Of a stretch of DNA of 64,000 nt, positions 1-10,394 are shown one piece after another. The notes below the pieces were generated by a model. The model saw only the letters and a list, made by a program, of their open reading frames with translations. It searched no databases and was not told the DNA's origin. Both the position numbers and the translations under genes were made by a program. How positions within the stretch are numbered: position 1 is the stretch's first letter; every line of letters starts with the position of its first letter. The DNA is from Chitinophaga varians. Lineage in GTDB: Bacteria > Bacteroidota > Bacteroidia > Chitinophagales > Chitinophagaceae. The stretch spans positions 1,798,001 through 1,862,000 of the forward strand of contig NZ_JABAIA010000002.1 in the NCBI RefSeq assembly GCF_012641275.1, written 5' to 3'.

Positions 1-3000
1 TCACGGTATTGCCTTCCCGGCGGACCACCAGCTTGCTGTTGGTAACAGGCCCCTCTTTTTCAGATTTGGGCTGCCGCGGAAAGAAGTGTTTCCGGTTAAG
101 TCCCGGTACCAGCAGTCGCCACATCTCCGTGCCTCCGCCATATTGGGCGGCTACGGGATTAAACGCATATTCATAGTCGGTGCATTTGTAACCGGTAAAA
201 CGCGGCATTGTGCCCGGCGGATGGGACAACATGCCGTCTTTCCCTTCCGGAATAACATTGAACGCCAGCAATACATTGTCGTACGAATACCCGAGTCCTG
301 AATTGTCGGGCGTTACAGGGTTTTTCTGATAGGTGTAGTGCCGTACGCCTGCCGGCCATATCAGCGGTTGTTTAATTTCTTTAAAGGCGGGGGTGACGGT
401 AACGCCGGCGGGTAAACGTGGCGTTGTTCCCACGATGTGATGCCCCCATGCGCCATACGCGCCTTTCCAGTTGCCGCGTGTATCAAAATCCTCTTTTACA
501 AAAATGCTGTCAGATGATGGCTGGTCAAACATCAGCGCGGCCAGTTTAGCGGTATACCACCAGGCGTTGCTGTGCAACACGATGCGCACATCGCCTTCGA
601 GGCGCAGCACTTCCCAGGCGCCGCCCCACAGGTTGGTGAGCGTACGGCGGAACAGGTTTTTACCGGTGGCGTTATCATACACTTCCAGCCTGGCGGAAGA
701 CACCCGCAGCGATGGCAGGTACAACGCTACCTGTGTGGCTTTCGGCAGATGAAGGTCCAGCCCGAAGGAATTGGTATTGTCGCCGCTTTCCCAGTAGTGC
801 ATGATACGCCCGTCGCCATTGGGCAGCTGTAAGGCGCCTGCATCGGTGGCGGGCACGCTGTTTTCTTTGATGACGAGCGACTGCTGCATGTCCAGCACAT
901 AGGAGGTATCGGGATAAAAGAACTCGTCGTCCGGCCGCTGCGCAAAACGGTACGTGCCGGGATGCGGCGTACTGTCGGCCACTTTGGCGGCGAAATAAAA
1001 GTATTGGTCGTCATAGGCGAAGTACCCGTTGGCATAGCCGTTGGCGTTGGTATCAAAGTTTTTGAACGGGTACCAGGCGGCCTCTGTCACGCTCACGGTG
1101 GCGGCGCCTTTGCTGCTGACGGTCTGCGGTAAAGCCTGCTGCCAGTCGTCCAGCTTGCCATCTACGTGTATGCTTAACCGCGATATCACGTTCACATGCA
1201 TATCTTCATAGTGGGTGGCCATCCCGTCTGTGCCGGCATCAAAATGCACGGAGAGGGGATAGGTGTTATTGGCGGCGGCCACGCCCCCGGTGATCTGCAC
1301 GGGAATAGTACGGGTTTCATGCGGAGCGAGCACCACGGTATCGGGAACGGATACACGCAATCCCTGCAACGCCACAGCGAGACGCCCTTTCACCGGCCGG
1401 TTCAGGATATTGGTCAGCTGCAACCGCATCACCGGTGACTGTGAAATACGGGCGGTCATATCTTTGGCGATAATCTCCACAGGCTCATAACCTTCTATCC
1501 GCGCGGTTTTTAACGCGGCCAGCAGTTTGGTGAAAGCACCTTTCGAACCGTCGGTGCGCAGGTAGTAGCCCTGGCTGTTGAGCGGTATGATCAGATACCC
1601 ATTCTCTGCAAACAGCTGGTTGCCGTAGAAATCGTATAGCCGCAGATAGGAGGCGGCAGGCAGCAGCATACGGCCGCCGCTCAGCGGGCGGTATTGCTGC
1701 TGCGCCTGTTGCAGGCTGTCAGCATTAGCGCTGCCGGCAGCCAGCGCGGCCCTGATTTGCTCTTTGTCTGCCATCTCGGGCAAACCTCTCACATCACGGA
1801 ACAGCACTCTTTCGGGACCAAATGCTTCACCGATATCGCCTGATACGACAGCGGTACCGTCGTCCGGATTGTTTTGCCCGTCAAATACCATGATCCAGGG
1901 CAGCCCGTTGGTGAACAGCAGCCGGTTGAAATTGCGTTCGCCTACCAGGTGCTGCACTGCGCCCAGCGCGGCCGCCTGTGACCAGGTATCCGGGATGCGC
2001 GTAATTTCTTTGGTGCCTTCCGGCGTCCGTACTTTCTGCGTGAAATGTTCGCTGCCACGGCCGCCGGTATACATGTAACCGGCGTAAATGCCCATGGAGC
2101 GGTCGTAGCCGGAGGCCCGGTTGGTGGCTACGGTAAGGCCTATACGATCATCGGTGTTGCCTACCCAGCTTTCGGTGTCCCAGATTTTAACACGGCCTCT
2201 GGGTGATTGGCGGTTAACCCACTCCGGATAAAGGGCCGGCGTTTCAATGCCCTGATAATGGATAGAGCAGAAATCGAAAACAGGAAGGAAGGTCATTTTG
2301 CCATCGGCAAAAAGTTTGTCCCAGGCATTGGAGTTGGAATCGCCACCGCCGACTAATACATCGGCGCCTTTCTTTCGCGCGTCCAGCACGGCTTGCGCCA
2401 TCACGGTATATATCTCGCGGTAGCGCAGTATGTCTGACTGCCATCCGGAGATGGAAGCGCCCTCCCAGGGCTCGTTCCACAGTGATACCGCGGTGACCGG
2501 CCCCCTGGGCCAGCCGTACTGTACACAAAGCCGGTTGACGAACAGCTGGAAATCAGCATCAGAGCCAGGCGCCCATACAAAATCCTGCTTGGTCTTTTTC
2601 ATCACGCGGTTGGAATCGAGGAAAGAACGCGGCATGCCCAGCGGCAGCGGCGCTGTGCCGGCGCCAAACATGAGTAGCACCGTAATGTTTTTGGACTGGT
2701 ACTCTTTTATTTTAGCGTCCAGTTCCTTCATTTTCTGCGTGTAGTCGGGAGCGGTAGTAGGCGTGTAATCCACGCCCATCCGGATAGCCTGCACGCCTAT
2801 ACGTTGCAGAAAATCAGCGCCCATATCGTCGAGCGATTGTTTGGGATACTGCAACCGTTGCGGGTTAGCGGCGAAAGTACGCACCAGGCTGGTGATCATA
2901 CGGCGGCCATACCGCCCCAGGTCCATCACCAGGGCATACCCGCCAAAGCGGGCGGGTATGCTGGGTAAATGTTCTATGTTGATATATCCGCCGGCGGGGA

Positions 3001-3355
3001 TGTTTACTTTCACGGGAACGGTGGCCACTTCTCCCTGGCGGACCATCTCGGGCAACCAGATATCGCCGGGAAGGCCGCGGGTGCCGTAAGGTATCAGTTC
3101 AATGCTGCCGGTGGCCACTATTGGCTCGTTGAGCCGGTTCACCACCTGCAGGGTGTAAGACGGTTGTTCTCCGGGCCACAATACGTTAGTGGGGCAGGAC
3201 GCACGCACTACGCTCACATCATAATCGTAATGCCGCTGATTGTTTTTTACGCCCAGCACCTCTTCGTAGCGGACCCAGTCGGCTGGCGCTTTCATTTGTG
3301 CCATACCGTTATACCCGCTGCTGACCAACAGCCCGAGTATCCATAAATATTTCAT
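1..3355 (-). CDS. Clan-A glycoside hydrolase with CBM9-like domain (3' end outside window)
   Basis: An open frame starts at the ATG at 3355-3353 and stays open to base 1, giving at least 1118 residues with no stop. It begins with a signal peptide ending near the residues MAQ (about 20), followed by a beta-rich region and a (beta/alpha)8-type segment. The motif WNEPWEG (E295, probable acid/base) and the motif WDTESW (E395, probable nucleophile) are laid out as in clan-A retaining glycosidases such as GH39. At about residue 730 a VDGKLDDW motif opens a CBM9-like carbohydrate-binding domain. It is the most distal gene of the SusC/SusD cluster, 13 bp after the T9SS protein, so it probably hydrolyses the glycan that the cluster imports. 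The exact GH family and substrate cannot be read from the sequence. Confidence 0.8.
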   Translation of the reverse strand, partial: MKYLWILGLLVSSGYNGMAQMKAPADWVRYEEVLGVKNNQRHYDYDVSVVRASCPTNVLWPGEQPSYTLQVVNRLNEPIVATGSIELIPYGTRGLPGDIWLPEMVRQGEVATVPVKVNIPAGGYINIEHLPSIPARFGGYALVMDLGRYGRRMITSLVRTFAANPQRLQYPKQSLDDMGADFLQRIGVQAIRMGVDYTPTTAPDYTQKMKELDAKIKEYQSKNITVLLMFGAGTAPLPLGMPRSFLDSNRVMKKTKQDFVWAPGSDADFQLFVNRLCVQYGWPRGPVTAVSLWNEPWEGASISGWQSDILRYREIYTVMAQAVLDARKKGADVLVGGGDSNSNAWDKLFADGKMTFLPVFDFCSIHYQGIETPALYPEWVNRQSPRGRVKIWDTESWVGNTDDRIGLTVATNRASGYDRSMGIYAGYMYTGGRGSEHFTQKVRTPEGTKEITRIPDTWSQAAALGAVQHLVGERNFNRLLFTNGLPWIMVFDGQNNPDDGTAVVSGDIGEAFGPERVLFRDVRGLPEMADKEQIRAALAAGSANADSLQQAQQQYRPLSGGRMLLPAASYLRLYDFYGNQLFAENGYLIIPLNSQGYYLRTDGSKGAFTKLLAALKTARIEGYEPVEIIAKDMTARISQSPVMRLQLTNILNRPVKGRLAVALQGLRVSVPDTVVLAPHETRTIPVQITGGVAAANNTYPLSVHFDAGTDGMATHYEDMHVNVISRLSIHVDGKLDDWQQALPQTVSSKGAATVSVTEAAWYPFKNFDTNANGYANGYFAYDDQYFYFAAKVADSTPHPGTYRFAQRPDDEFFYPDTSYVLDMQQSLVIKENSVPATDAGALQLPNGDGRIMHYWESGDNTNSFGLDLHLPKATQVALYLPSLRVSSARLEVYDNATGKNLFRRTLTNLWGGAWEVLRLEGDVRIVLHSNAWWYTAKLAALMFDQPSSDSIFVKEDFDTRGNWKGAYGAWGHHIVGTTPRLPAGVTVTPAFKEIKQPLIWPAGVRHYTYQKNPVTPDNSGLGYSYDNVLLAFNVIPEGKDGMLSHPPGTMPRFTGYKCTDYEYAFNPVAAQYGGGTEMWRLLVPGLNRKHFFPRQPKSEKEGPVTNSKLVVRREGNTV

Positions 3356-3368
3356 TCGTTTTTTCTTT

Positions 3369-5534
3369 TTATAGCTTGATGAATTTCTGTTGCCCTATGA
3401 CCTTGCTGCTGGCCGCATCGGTGATGCGCAATACATAGGAGCCGGGCATCAGGTTGGCCACATCGGCGGTGATAGCGCCTGCATTGGCAGCCTGTATGGT
3501 TTTTACGGTTTTACCGGTGAAATCAAAGATGTCGAGCTTAAACCCTTTTGACACGCTTTGTTTCAGGTCGATGTACAGTGTTTTATCTACAGGATTGGGA
3601 AACACTTTGAAAGCTGCGCCGGCATTACGGGTGAGCATGGCGGAAGTGGCAGCGGTGCTGTCGGAGCCGGGAGGCGGTGGCGCCGGTGTCCAGCGGTACA
3701 GCACTACTTTATTGGCGTTGTAATCATCTTTGGTGATCAGGTATTCCCCGGTGGTACGATGATAGGCTTTGATACCATACTGTGAATCCACGTCGTTGCC
3801 CACATACACGGCAGGGTTGCTGCTGTTCATGGTCAGCACCAGTGCGCCGCTGCTGAGGTCAAACACATCTATATCAGGAATAGCATAGTATCCCACAAAG
3901 AGATAGTTGCCGGCGGCCGACATGGATTTGGCCTGCGCACGGCTCAGCGTGATCACCAGGTTAGGGGTGCGGTTGCCTGTTTTCCATCCGCGGTACACTT
4001 CTATCCTGTTGCCGATCAGTGTCCAGTCGGTGTTGCCGCCGGCCAGCACCATCATATCGCTGGCGGGAACATATTCAATGCGGTTCAACGGCATAATGGA
4101 AGTGGGCGTTGGCGTGGATACCACTGGTCCGTATATGGGTTTGCCGTTGGCGGCGAAGCTGGTCAGCGGATAATGCTGGATGGCATTGGTTTTATCCTGC
4201 GATATCCATACATCGCCGATGGAGTCGAGGCAGAAGCCGTTGCGCACTTTGCTGATGGTGTCTAACGGAATGGCAATGTGGCCGTCCGTCGCTTCATTAA
4301 AGTAGTAGCGGTAAAATACATCGGCGTTCTGGTTGTTGGCGATGAGTATTTTATGGCCGTTCACATTGGCGAGATGCCCGAAATGTTCGCCCCTGCCGTG
4401 GTCCGTCATTTGTATGCGGGCGTCCAGCGGATAGCGGTAGGGATCTACGGTGTTGGCCACATAAGTGCCGCCGTCGGTACCGGTATAGGAGTAGAGGATG
4501 TTGCCACTGTAGAAGTAGGTGCCGTCGCTGCCGGCGTCGGCAGAAGCGTTGCCTTCAAAGTTGAGCGCCTGTAATGTCCATTGAAGGTTGCCGGCACTGT
4601 TGTAGCAGTGGATATCAGTGGCGCCGTTGCGGCCCAGGTCCCATGTGCCTCCCCACGGGTTGTTGAGCACATAGAGGTTGTCTGCCGCATCCCGGCCAAT
4701 GCCTACTACTCGGGTGAAACGTTTGTCGCCCACGGTGCCGCGCAGGGCGGTGGACTGGTCCAGGTATCCGCCCTGTACGCCGAAGGTACCCGACGGTACA
4801 GGCGTTCCCGTTAGGTTGCTGTAAATTTTGATCTGCATGTCCGGTCCCTGGTCGCCGATCAGCAGCTGGCCGCGGGCACTGTCGGCATACAGGGCCGAAG
4901 GCCGCGCGGTAGTGCCCAGCGTGATAACGGGACCGGCTACACCGGTAGTGTCAAAGCTGGCCACGGTGCCGCTGTTGAGCTGTGCCACCCACAGGTGGCC
5001 GCTGCTGTCGATGGCCAGCGCGCCAGGCGTAGCTACGGACCATTGCCTGATGGCCACACCGCCGGTAGTGAATACCTTGATCATGTTGTTGACAAGATCG
5101 CTGGTGTATACACGTCCATAGGATACGGCAATGCCTGGCACGGCGTCGTTGGTGCCGGTATTTACGGTAAAGAGCAGGTCGCGCACTTTGGTGGCGCGGT
5201 TGTAGCGTCCCACTTTACCGTTGTTGGGTGTTTCCTGTGCGGTGAAGATATAGGTATCGTCACCGCCGATGGCGCAGCCCTGCGATTCTTTGTTGCCGCC
5301 CATGGAGCCAAGGGTGTTGCCGTTTTGGTAGATACCGATGTTACGGCCTTTTTCATCCCAGCCGGAAGAAGTATATACCACGCCCTGCGGAGATACCCAC
5401 ATAGAGCGGGCACAGTTGCCCACATGTTTGTTGACATCAGAGAAATTGTTGCCCATCCAGGTGGTGATATACTGGCCCTGGCTGCTGGCATATGCCAGCA
5501 GCAGGCCTGATAATACGGTAAATGTTTTTTTCAT
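3369..5534 (-). CDS. NHL/beta-propeller-like secreted protein with T9SS sorting domain
   Basis: This 721-residue protein has a signal peptide (about residues 1-20). A long repetitive beta-strand region follows, with NHL/YVTN-like blades such as SYGRVYTSD and DSSGHLWVAQLNSG, which suggests a beta-propeller. The last 75 or so residues, beginning FKVFPNPVDKTLYIDL and ending KFIKL, are a typical type IX secretion type A C-terminal sorting domain. The protein is therefore predicted to be exported across the outer membrane and surface-attached or released. It lies 35 bp after susD and just before the large glycoside hydrolase, so it may bind or process the glycan. No catalytic residues are recognisable and the ligand is unknown. 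Confidence 0.8.
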   Translation of the reverse strand: MKKTFTVLSGLLLAYASSQGQYITTWMGNNFSDVNKHVGNCARSMWVSPQGVVYTSSGWDEKGRNIGIYQNGNTLGSMGGNKESQGCAIGGDDTYIFTAQETPNNGKVGRYNRATKVRDLLFTVNTGTNDAVPGIAVSYGRVYTSDLVNNMIKVFTTGGVAIRQWSVATPGALAIDSSGHLWVAQLNSGTVASFDTTGVAGPVITLGTTARPSALYADSARGQLLIGDQGPDMQIKIYSNLTGTPVPSGTFGVQGGYLDQSTALRGTVGDKRFTRVVGIGRDAADNLYVLNNPWGGTWDLGRNGATDIHCYNSAGNLQWTLQALNFEGNASADAGSDGTYFYSGNILYSYTGTDGGTYVANTVDPYRYPLDARIQMTDHGRGEHFGHLANVNGHKILIANNQNADVFYRYYFNEATDGHIAIPLDTISKVRNGFCLDSIGDVWISQDKTNAIQHYPLTSFAANGKPIYGPVVSTPTPTSIMPLNRIEYVPASDMMVLAGGNTDWTLIGNRIEVYRGWKTGNRTPNLVITLSRAQAKSMSAAGNYLFVGYYAIPDIDVFDLSSGALVLTMNSSNPAVYVGNDVDSQYGIKAYHRTTGEYLITKDDYNANKVVLYRWTPAPPPPGSDSTAATSAMLTRNAGAAFKVFPNPVDKTLYIDLKQSVSKGFKLDIFDFTGKTVKTIQAANAGAITADVANLMPGSYVLRITDAASSKVIGQQKFIKL

Positions 5535-5569
5535 ATACTATGGAGTTTGAGGGTGAAAAGAGACGATGA

Positions 5570-6964
5570 TTAATATCCGTGATTTTGTATAAGACGGGGA
5601 TTACGGCCCAGCTCCCGCAGCGGAATAGGCCACAGCGTCTGGTCGGCGCTGATGCCCAGTACGGCGGTAGCACGACCGGTACGTGCGAGATCATAAAAAC
5701 GATGGCCTTCAAAAGCCAGTTCTTTGAACCGCTCATTTTCGATGGCGATGGTAAGATCGGCATCTGTTTCGCCGGCAGCAGGGAAATCGTAGGCGGAAGG
5801 AGCGGTGGTAGGCTGACCGAACGCACGGCGGCGGATGATGTTGAGCATGTCAACAGCTTCGGCATGTTTACCCAGTTTGTCCAGCGCTTCGGCCCTCACC
5901 AGGATAATATCTGCCAGCCGCAGCGCGATGAGGTTAGGCTCCGTACCGTTGGTCAGCCGCACGTATTTGCTGACATAGGTCACCGGCGTAGTGGCTGCGG
6001 AAACGCCCAGGCTGGCGCTCTTCCGGATATCACCGGCGGCATAGGCATTGATGATCTTGTCGGTAGGCGCTATCTGGTAACTGCCTGTCTGTTGACCGGC
6101 AGGGATACCGGTAACGGGCATATAAAAACTGTACAGACCATTGGCCTGCGCGGAAGAACTGACATACTGTATCTCAAAGATGGATTCTGTGCTGTTTTTG
6201 CCACTCACGGTAAACATATTACTGTAGGCGGTACTGCCGCTCACCAGCGCATATACAGGGCTGTTGATGACATCCTGTGCCTTGATGGCGGCAGAGTCAT
6301 ATTTCTTCATGCTGAGGTATGCTTTGGCCAGTAGGGCTTTGGCGGTGCCTTGTGTGGCGCGCCCACGGGTGTCGGCGCCGGTGGCGAAGCTGGCGGGCAG
6401 CGATGACTCGGCAATGGTCAGGTCTGCAATGATCTGCTGAAAAATAACGTCAACGGGAGAACGCTCTATGGTAAAATCCGCATTGAAGGAGTTATAGGGC
6501 TGTGTTACCAGTGGCACAGGTCCATAGGCTTTGAGCAGGTTAAAGTAGAAGTAAGCCCGGAGGCAGCGTGCTTCTCCCAGCAGCTCCTGTTTGCGGTTGC
6601 CGGTAAACAGGCTGTCTTTCATGCCAGGCACGTTTTTCAGCAGATCGTTGGCCCTGCCGATACCGGTGTAGTTGTTCTGCCAGTAGGCGGCCACAATGGG
6701 ATTATCTACCGGGATGCCATGTTGACTGAACGGCGCATAGTTGATAAGCAACGCGGTGGTAGCGTCGGAGCCGGCGTCAAAAGCTACCGGGAACTGCTGC
6801 GACAGCTGTTGCACGGCGGGATAGATGCCTACGGCGGCGCTCTCCGCATCGTTGGCGGTTTGCCAGAAGTTGTCTTCTGCGATGGTGTATTCCGGCACCT
6901 GGTCCAGTACTTTGGTGCAGGAGGCGAAAGTTATAGCGATTAAAAGAAGTCCTGTTTTTTTCAT
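5570..6964 (-). CDS. susD-like: SusD/RagB family glycan-binding lipoprotein
   Basis: This 464-residue protein starts with MKKTGLLLIAITFASC, a lipoprotein signal with the acylated Cys at residue 16. The body matches SusD/RagB: the N-terminal LDQVPEYTIAEDNFW segment, tetratricopeptide-like helices (EARCLRAYFYFNLLKAYGPVPLV), and the C-terminal NERFKELAFEGHRFYDLARTG block followed by LWPIPLRELGRNP. SusD proteins sit on the outer surface as a lid on the SusC pore and present oligosaccharides to it. The gene is 10 bp downstream of the susC-like gene, the usual paired order. Length is slightly below the common 480-550. The sugar specificity cannot be told from sequence. Confidence 0.95.
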   Translation of the reverse strand: MKKTGLLLIAITFASCTKVLDQVPEYTIAEDNFWQTANDAESAAVGIYPAVQQLSQQFPVAFDAGSDATTALLINYAPFSQHGIPVDNPIVAAYWQNNYTGIGRANDLLKNVPGMKDSLFTGNRKQELLGEARCLRAYFYFNLLKAYGPVPLVTQPYNSFNADFTIERSPVDVIFQQIIADLTIAESSLPASFATGADTRGRATQGTAKALLAKAYLSMKKYDSAAIKAQDVINSPVYALVSGSTAYSNMFTVSGKNSTESIFEIQYVSSSAQANGLYSFYMPVTGIPAGQQTGSYQIAPTDKIINAYAAGDIRKSASLGVSAATTPVTYVSKYVRLTNGTEPNLIALRLADIILVRAEALDKLGKHAEAVDMLNIIRRRAFGQPTTAPSAYDFPAAGETDADLTIAIENERFKELAFEGHRFYDLARTGRATAVLGISADQTLWPIPLRELGRNPRLIQNHGY

Positions 6965-6974
6965 GTCTGCTGCT

Positions 6975-9900
6975 TTAGAAGTTCAGGTTTAATCCGGCCA
7001 TAAAAGTGCGGGGCTGCGGCTGTACGGCCCAGTCGATGCCCAGCTGGGAGTTTTTAACGGACTGGTTCTGTGACTCAGGGTCATAACCGGAATAGTTGGT
7101 GATCATAAATAGGTTCTGGCCGCTCACATACACCCGTGCGCTGCTGATGCGTACGCGTTTCAGCAAAGCGGTAGGGAACGTATAGCCGACCGTGATATTC
7201 TTCATGCGGATGAAGGAACCGTCTTCCACAAAACGCTGCGATACCTCGCCGTTGGTGAGGCTGCCCGGTGTCACGGGATCATTGAAGATGGCTTTAGGCA
7301 CATCGGTCTGCGTGTTGGTGGGCGTCCAGCGGTTCAGCGTTTTGGCGTCACCGTTATTGTAGTTGCTCATACGCTCGAGCATGCTGCGGGTCTGGTTATA
7401 GACTTTGTTGCCGTACGACCAGTAGAGGAAAAAGCTGAGGTCTACACCTTTATAGCTGAAAGTGTTGGTCAGGCCGCCGGTGAAGTCCGGGAGCGCGTTG
7501 CCAAGGATCACCCGGTCGGCAGCGGTAATCTTGCCGTCTTTATTGATGTCGTCATAAATCATATTGCCGGTAGCGGGATCTACACCTTTGTTGCGGTAAC
7601 CGAAGAAAGAGCCAACGGGTTCGCCTACACGGAAGATACTGGTAGGCTGACTGGTGTAGAAGGAGCCAGGCAGGCTTTCGGTGAAGTCGGAGCTGGAAGG
7701 ATCGCCGGCCACGGTTTCAGGCAGGCTGGTAATTTTATTGCGGTTGAAATAGAGGTTGAAGTTGGTGTTCCAGGTGAATTTACCGCGGATGTTTTCTGTG
7801 TTGATGCCTATCTCGAGGCCTTTGTTCATCAGTTGCCCGATGTTGGCGCCGTTGGTACGGTTAAATCCGGAGGTATAGGGAAGTTCCAGTTTAAAGATCA
7901 GCCGGTTGGTGATTTTCCGGTAGGCTTCTACGGTCACGTTGATGCGGCTGTCGAGGAAACTCATGTCCAGTGCCAGGTTGGTGGCGGTGGTGGCTTCCCA
8001 GCTAAGATCGCGGTTGGAAAGAGAGGTAGGAGCGATGCCTGCCGCAGCGCCGTAGTTGTAACCGGTGGAGTAGGTGGCCAGTGAAGGGAAGTCGCTGCCA
8101 AGCCCTTCGTTGTTACCGGTAACGCCTACACTGCCGCGTAGTTTCAGGTCACTGAAGAAACGCTGGTCCTTCATGAACTGCTCGTTGATGATACGCCAGG
8201 CGGCGGAGATGGAAGGGAAGAAACCATATTTCCTGTTGGCGCCAAAGCGGGAAGAACCATCGGTACGCAGTACGCCTTCCAGCAGGTAACGGTCGTCGTA
8301 GCCATAGCTTACCCGGCCAAAATAGCTTACCAGTCCCCATTTGGAGCGATAGTCCAGCGGCGAGAAAAGGTTGGTGAAGCCGGTAACGGCCTGAATGATA
8401 TCGGTGGAATTGGTATTACCGGAAACGCTGATACGGCGCACATTGGCTTCCTGCGCGCTCTGTCCCAGCAGGGCGGTGAGCTTGTGTTTGCCGCGGAGCG
8501 CCGGCGTATACGAAAGGGTGTTTTCATTGACCCACAGGAACTGGGAAAACACGGATACGAAGCCGGTGGCCGGTGATTGGTTGTTGACCAGTTTGGACTG
8601 GTAGCGGTCATCGGTCACCTGCTGGTTGTCGAAGCCGAAGCTGGTCCTGAATTTCAGTCCGGGAATTATGGTGTATTCACCGTACAGGTTACCGATGTAG
8701 CTGTCTACGCCCGACTGGAACCGCAAGGAATTGGCGATCATCACGGGATTGGTCCACCGGCGGTTAGGATCTGTATAAAAGGTGCCGTTGGAATTATAGA
8801 TCGGGTCATTGGGGTTCTCTATCAGGGCCAGCGCCAGCACGGACTGTCCGGAGAAGCTGTTGTCCATACGGTTGTTGATGGAATGCACGCCGGTGAGGTT
8901 CACGCCGATCTTTATCTTGTCGGTGGCCATGAAATCGAAGTTCACGCGGCCGTTGACCCGCTTGAAATGTTGCACGCCTACGATAGTGCCGGTCTGGTCG
9001 AGATAACCGACAGAAACGTAATGGGAGGTGCGCGGCGTGCCGCCGGAAATAGACAGGTTATAATTGGACACAGGGGCGGAACGGAAAATAGCGTTCTGCC
9101 AGTCGGTGTTCCTGCCTGTCTTTACAATGGCCGGGTCTAAAGGCAGGCCGGCGTTGGTGCGGGATTCGTTGAACAGGTCCACGAACTGGTCGCCGTTGAG
9201 CAGCGGCAGTCTTTTCGGTACGTCGGAAAATCCGGTGTACATGCTGAAGTTGAAGCGTGACTTGCCTTCTGCGCCTCTTTTGGTGGTGATGAGGATAACG
9301 CCGTTGGCGCCCCGGGAGCCATAGATGGCGGTGGCGGCGGCGTCTTTCAGTATTTCCACCGACTGTATATCGTTGGGATTGATGTTGTTGGTGGCCGTAA
9401 TCCTTTGCCCGTCGCCGGATACGCCGTATTGTGCGGCGGGCAGGTTGCTCATCGGTACGCCGTCGATGATGTACAGCGGACGGTTTTCTCCGAAGAGGGA
9501 GCCGTTACCACGGATACGGATATACGTTTCATCGCCGGGAGCGCCGGAGTTCTGTACCACCTGTACGCCGGGGGCTTTTCCCTGCAGGGCGGCGTCCAGG
9601 TTGGTAACGGCCACGCCGGTCAGCTCGCTGCCTTTAATGGAAGAAACGGACGATGTCAGGTTCTTTTTCTGCTGGGTGCCGTATCCCACCACTACCAGGT
9701 CATTCAGGGAATTGCTTTTTTGTTGCAGTACAACGTACAGCGTCTGTTGACCGTTGACTGCCACTTCCTTCGATTCAAAGCCGACGGAGGTGCAGAGCAG
9801 TATGCTGTTGTGCCCTGGAACAGACAAGGTGTAGTTTCCCTGTGCATCAGTGGTGACGCCGGTAGCGGTGCCCTTGACCCGGACACTGACACCGGGCAGC

Positions 9901-10322
9901 GGTTGACCTTTATCGTCCGTAATTTTTCCTGACACAGGCAGCCGGGCGGCCTGTACCTGGTTGTCTGGCGGTGGACTGCTTTCTTTGCGTGTCACCACTA
10001 CAATGCGGTCTGTAATCTGATAGGTAAGGGACAGCCCGTCGAGGAATGATTTCAGCACCTGTTCCAGGGGCGCGTCTTTGCATTCCAGGGATACGTTCTT
10101 GTAGGCCGCAGCCGATTCGCCGCGCCAGATGAAAGAATAACCTGTTTGCTGTTTCAGCGTGGAAAACACTTTTTCCAGCGGTACTTTTTTCAGGGAGACA
10201 GTTACTTTCTGTGCAAAGCCGGTTGTACCTGCCAGCAACAGTGCAATGGTCAGTATTGCCCACAACGGCCTGGCCGGCTGTATTTTCACAGCTGTGGGAA
10301 TGCGCGTGGCAAAGAATTTCAT
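6975..10322 (-). CDS. susC-like: SusC/RagA TonB-linked outer-membrane transporter with STN domain
   Basis: This 1115-residue protein has, in order: a signal peptide; an STN (secretin/TonB N-terminal) domain at about 40-95 (PLEKVFSTLKQQTGYSFIW); a carboxypeptidase-regulatory-like beta-sandwich at about 130-215 (VSGKITDDKGQPLPGVSV); the SusC plug motif (DLVVVGYGTQQKKNLTSSV); and a beta-barrel ending in an aromatic residue (AGLNLNF). The family imports SusD-bound glycans by TonB-driven transport. The STN domain marks it as a signalling transporter that talks to a FecR anti-sigma factor, which is encoded just upstream with its ECF sigma factor. Expression is therefore likely substrate-induced. 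A long leader with GC-rich palindromes precedes it. Confidence 0.96.
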   Translation of the reverse strand: MKFFATRIPTAVKIQPARPLWAILTIALLLAGTTGFAQKVTVSLKKVPLEKVFSTLKQQTGYSFIWRGESAAAYKNVSLECKDAPLEQVLKSFLDGLSLTYQITDRIVVVTRKESSPPPDNQVQAARLPVSGKITDDKGQPLPGVSVRVKGTATGVTTDAQGNYTLSVPGHNSILLCTSVGFESKEVAVNGQQTLYVVLQQKSNSLNDLVVVGYGTQQKKNLTSSVSSIKGSELTGVAVTNLDAALQGKAPGVQVVQNSGAPGDETYIRIRGNGSLFGENRPLYIIDGVPMSNLPAAQYGVSGDGQRITATNNINPNDIQSVEILKDAAATAIYGSRGANGVILITTKRGAEGKSRFNFSMYTGFSDVPKRLPLLNGDQFVDLFNESRTNAGLPLDPAIVKTGRNTDWQNAIFRSAPVSNYNLSISGGTPRTSHYVSVGYLDQTGTIVGVQHFKRVNGRVNFDFMATDKIKIGVNLTGVHSINNRMDNSFSGQSVLALALIENPNDPIYNSNGTFYTDPNRRWTNPVMIANSLRFQSGVDSYIGNLYGEYTIIPGLKFRTSFGFDNQQVTDDRYQSKLVNNQSPATGFVSVFSQFLWVNENTLSYTPALRGKHKLTALLGQSAQEANVRRISVSGNTNSTDIIQAVTGFTNLFSPLDYRSKWGLVSYFGRVSYGYDDRYLLEGVLRTDGSSRFGANRKYGFFPSISAAWRIINEQFMKDQRFFSDLKLRGSVGVTGNNEGLGSDFPSLATYSTGYNYGAAAGIAPTSLSNRDLSWEATTATNLALDMSFLDSRINVTVEAYRKITNRLIFKLELPYTSGFNRTNGANIGQLMNKGLEIGINTENIRGKFTWNTNFNLYFNRNKITSLPETVAGDPSSSDFTESLPGSFYTSQPTSIFRVGEPVGSFFGYRNKGVDPATGNMIYDDINKDGKITAADRVILGNALPDFTGGLTNTFSYKGVDLSFFLYWSYGNKVYNQTRSMLERMSNYNNGDAKTLNRWTPTNTQTDVPKAIFNDPVTPGSLTNGEVSQRFVEDGSFIRMKNITVGYTFPTALLKRVRISSARVYVSGQNLFMITNYSGYDPESQNQSVKNSQLGIDWAVQPQPRTFMAGLNLNF

Positions 10323-10394
10323 ATTTTTTTACTCGTGGATTTTATACATGAAGCAATCATAAAACGTGGACGTTTCACCCAATACTATCCTGCA

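Noticed and set aside
5579..6334. 251-residue plus-strand frame opposite susD
   Set aside because: The SusD protein on the other strand is well conserved; the antisense frame has no recognisable domain.
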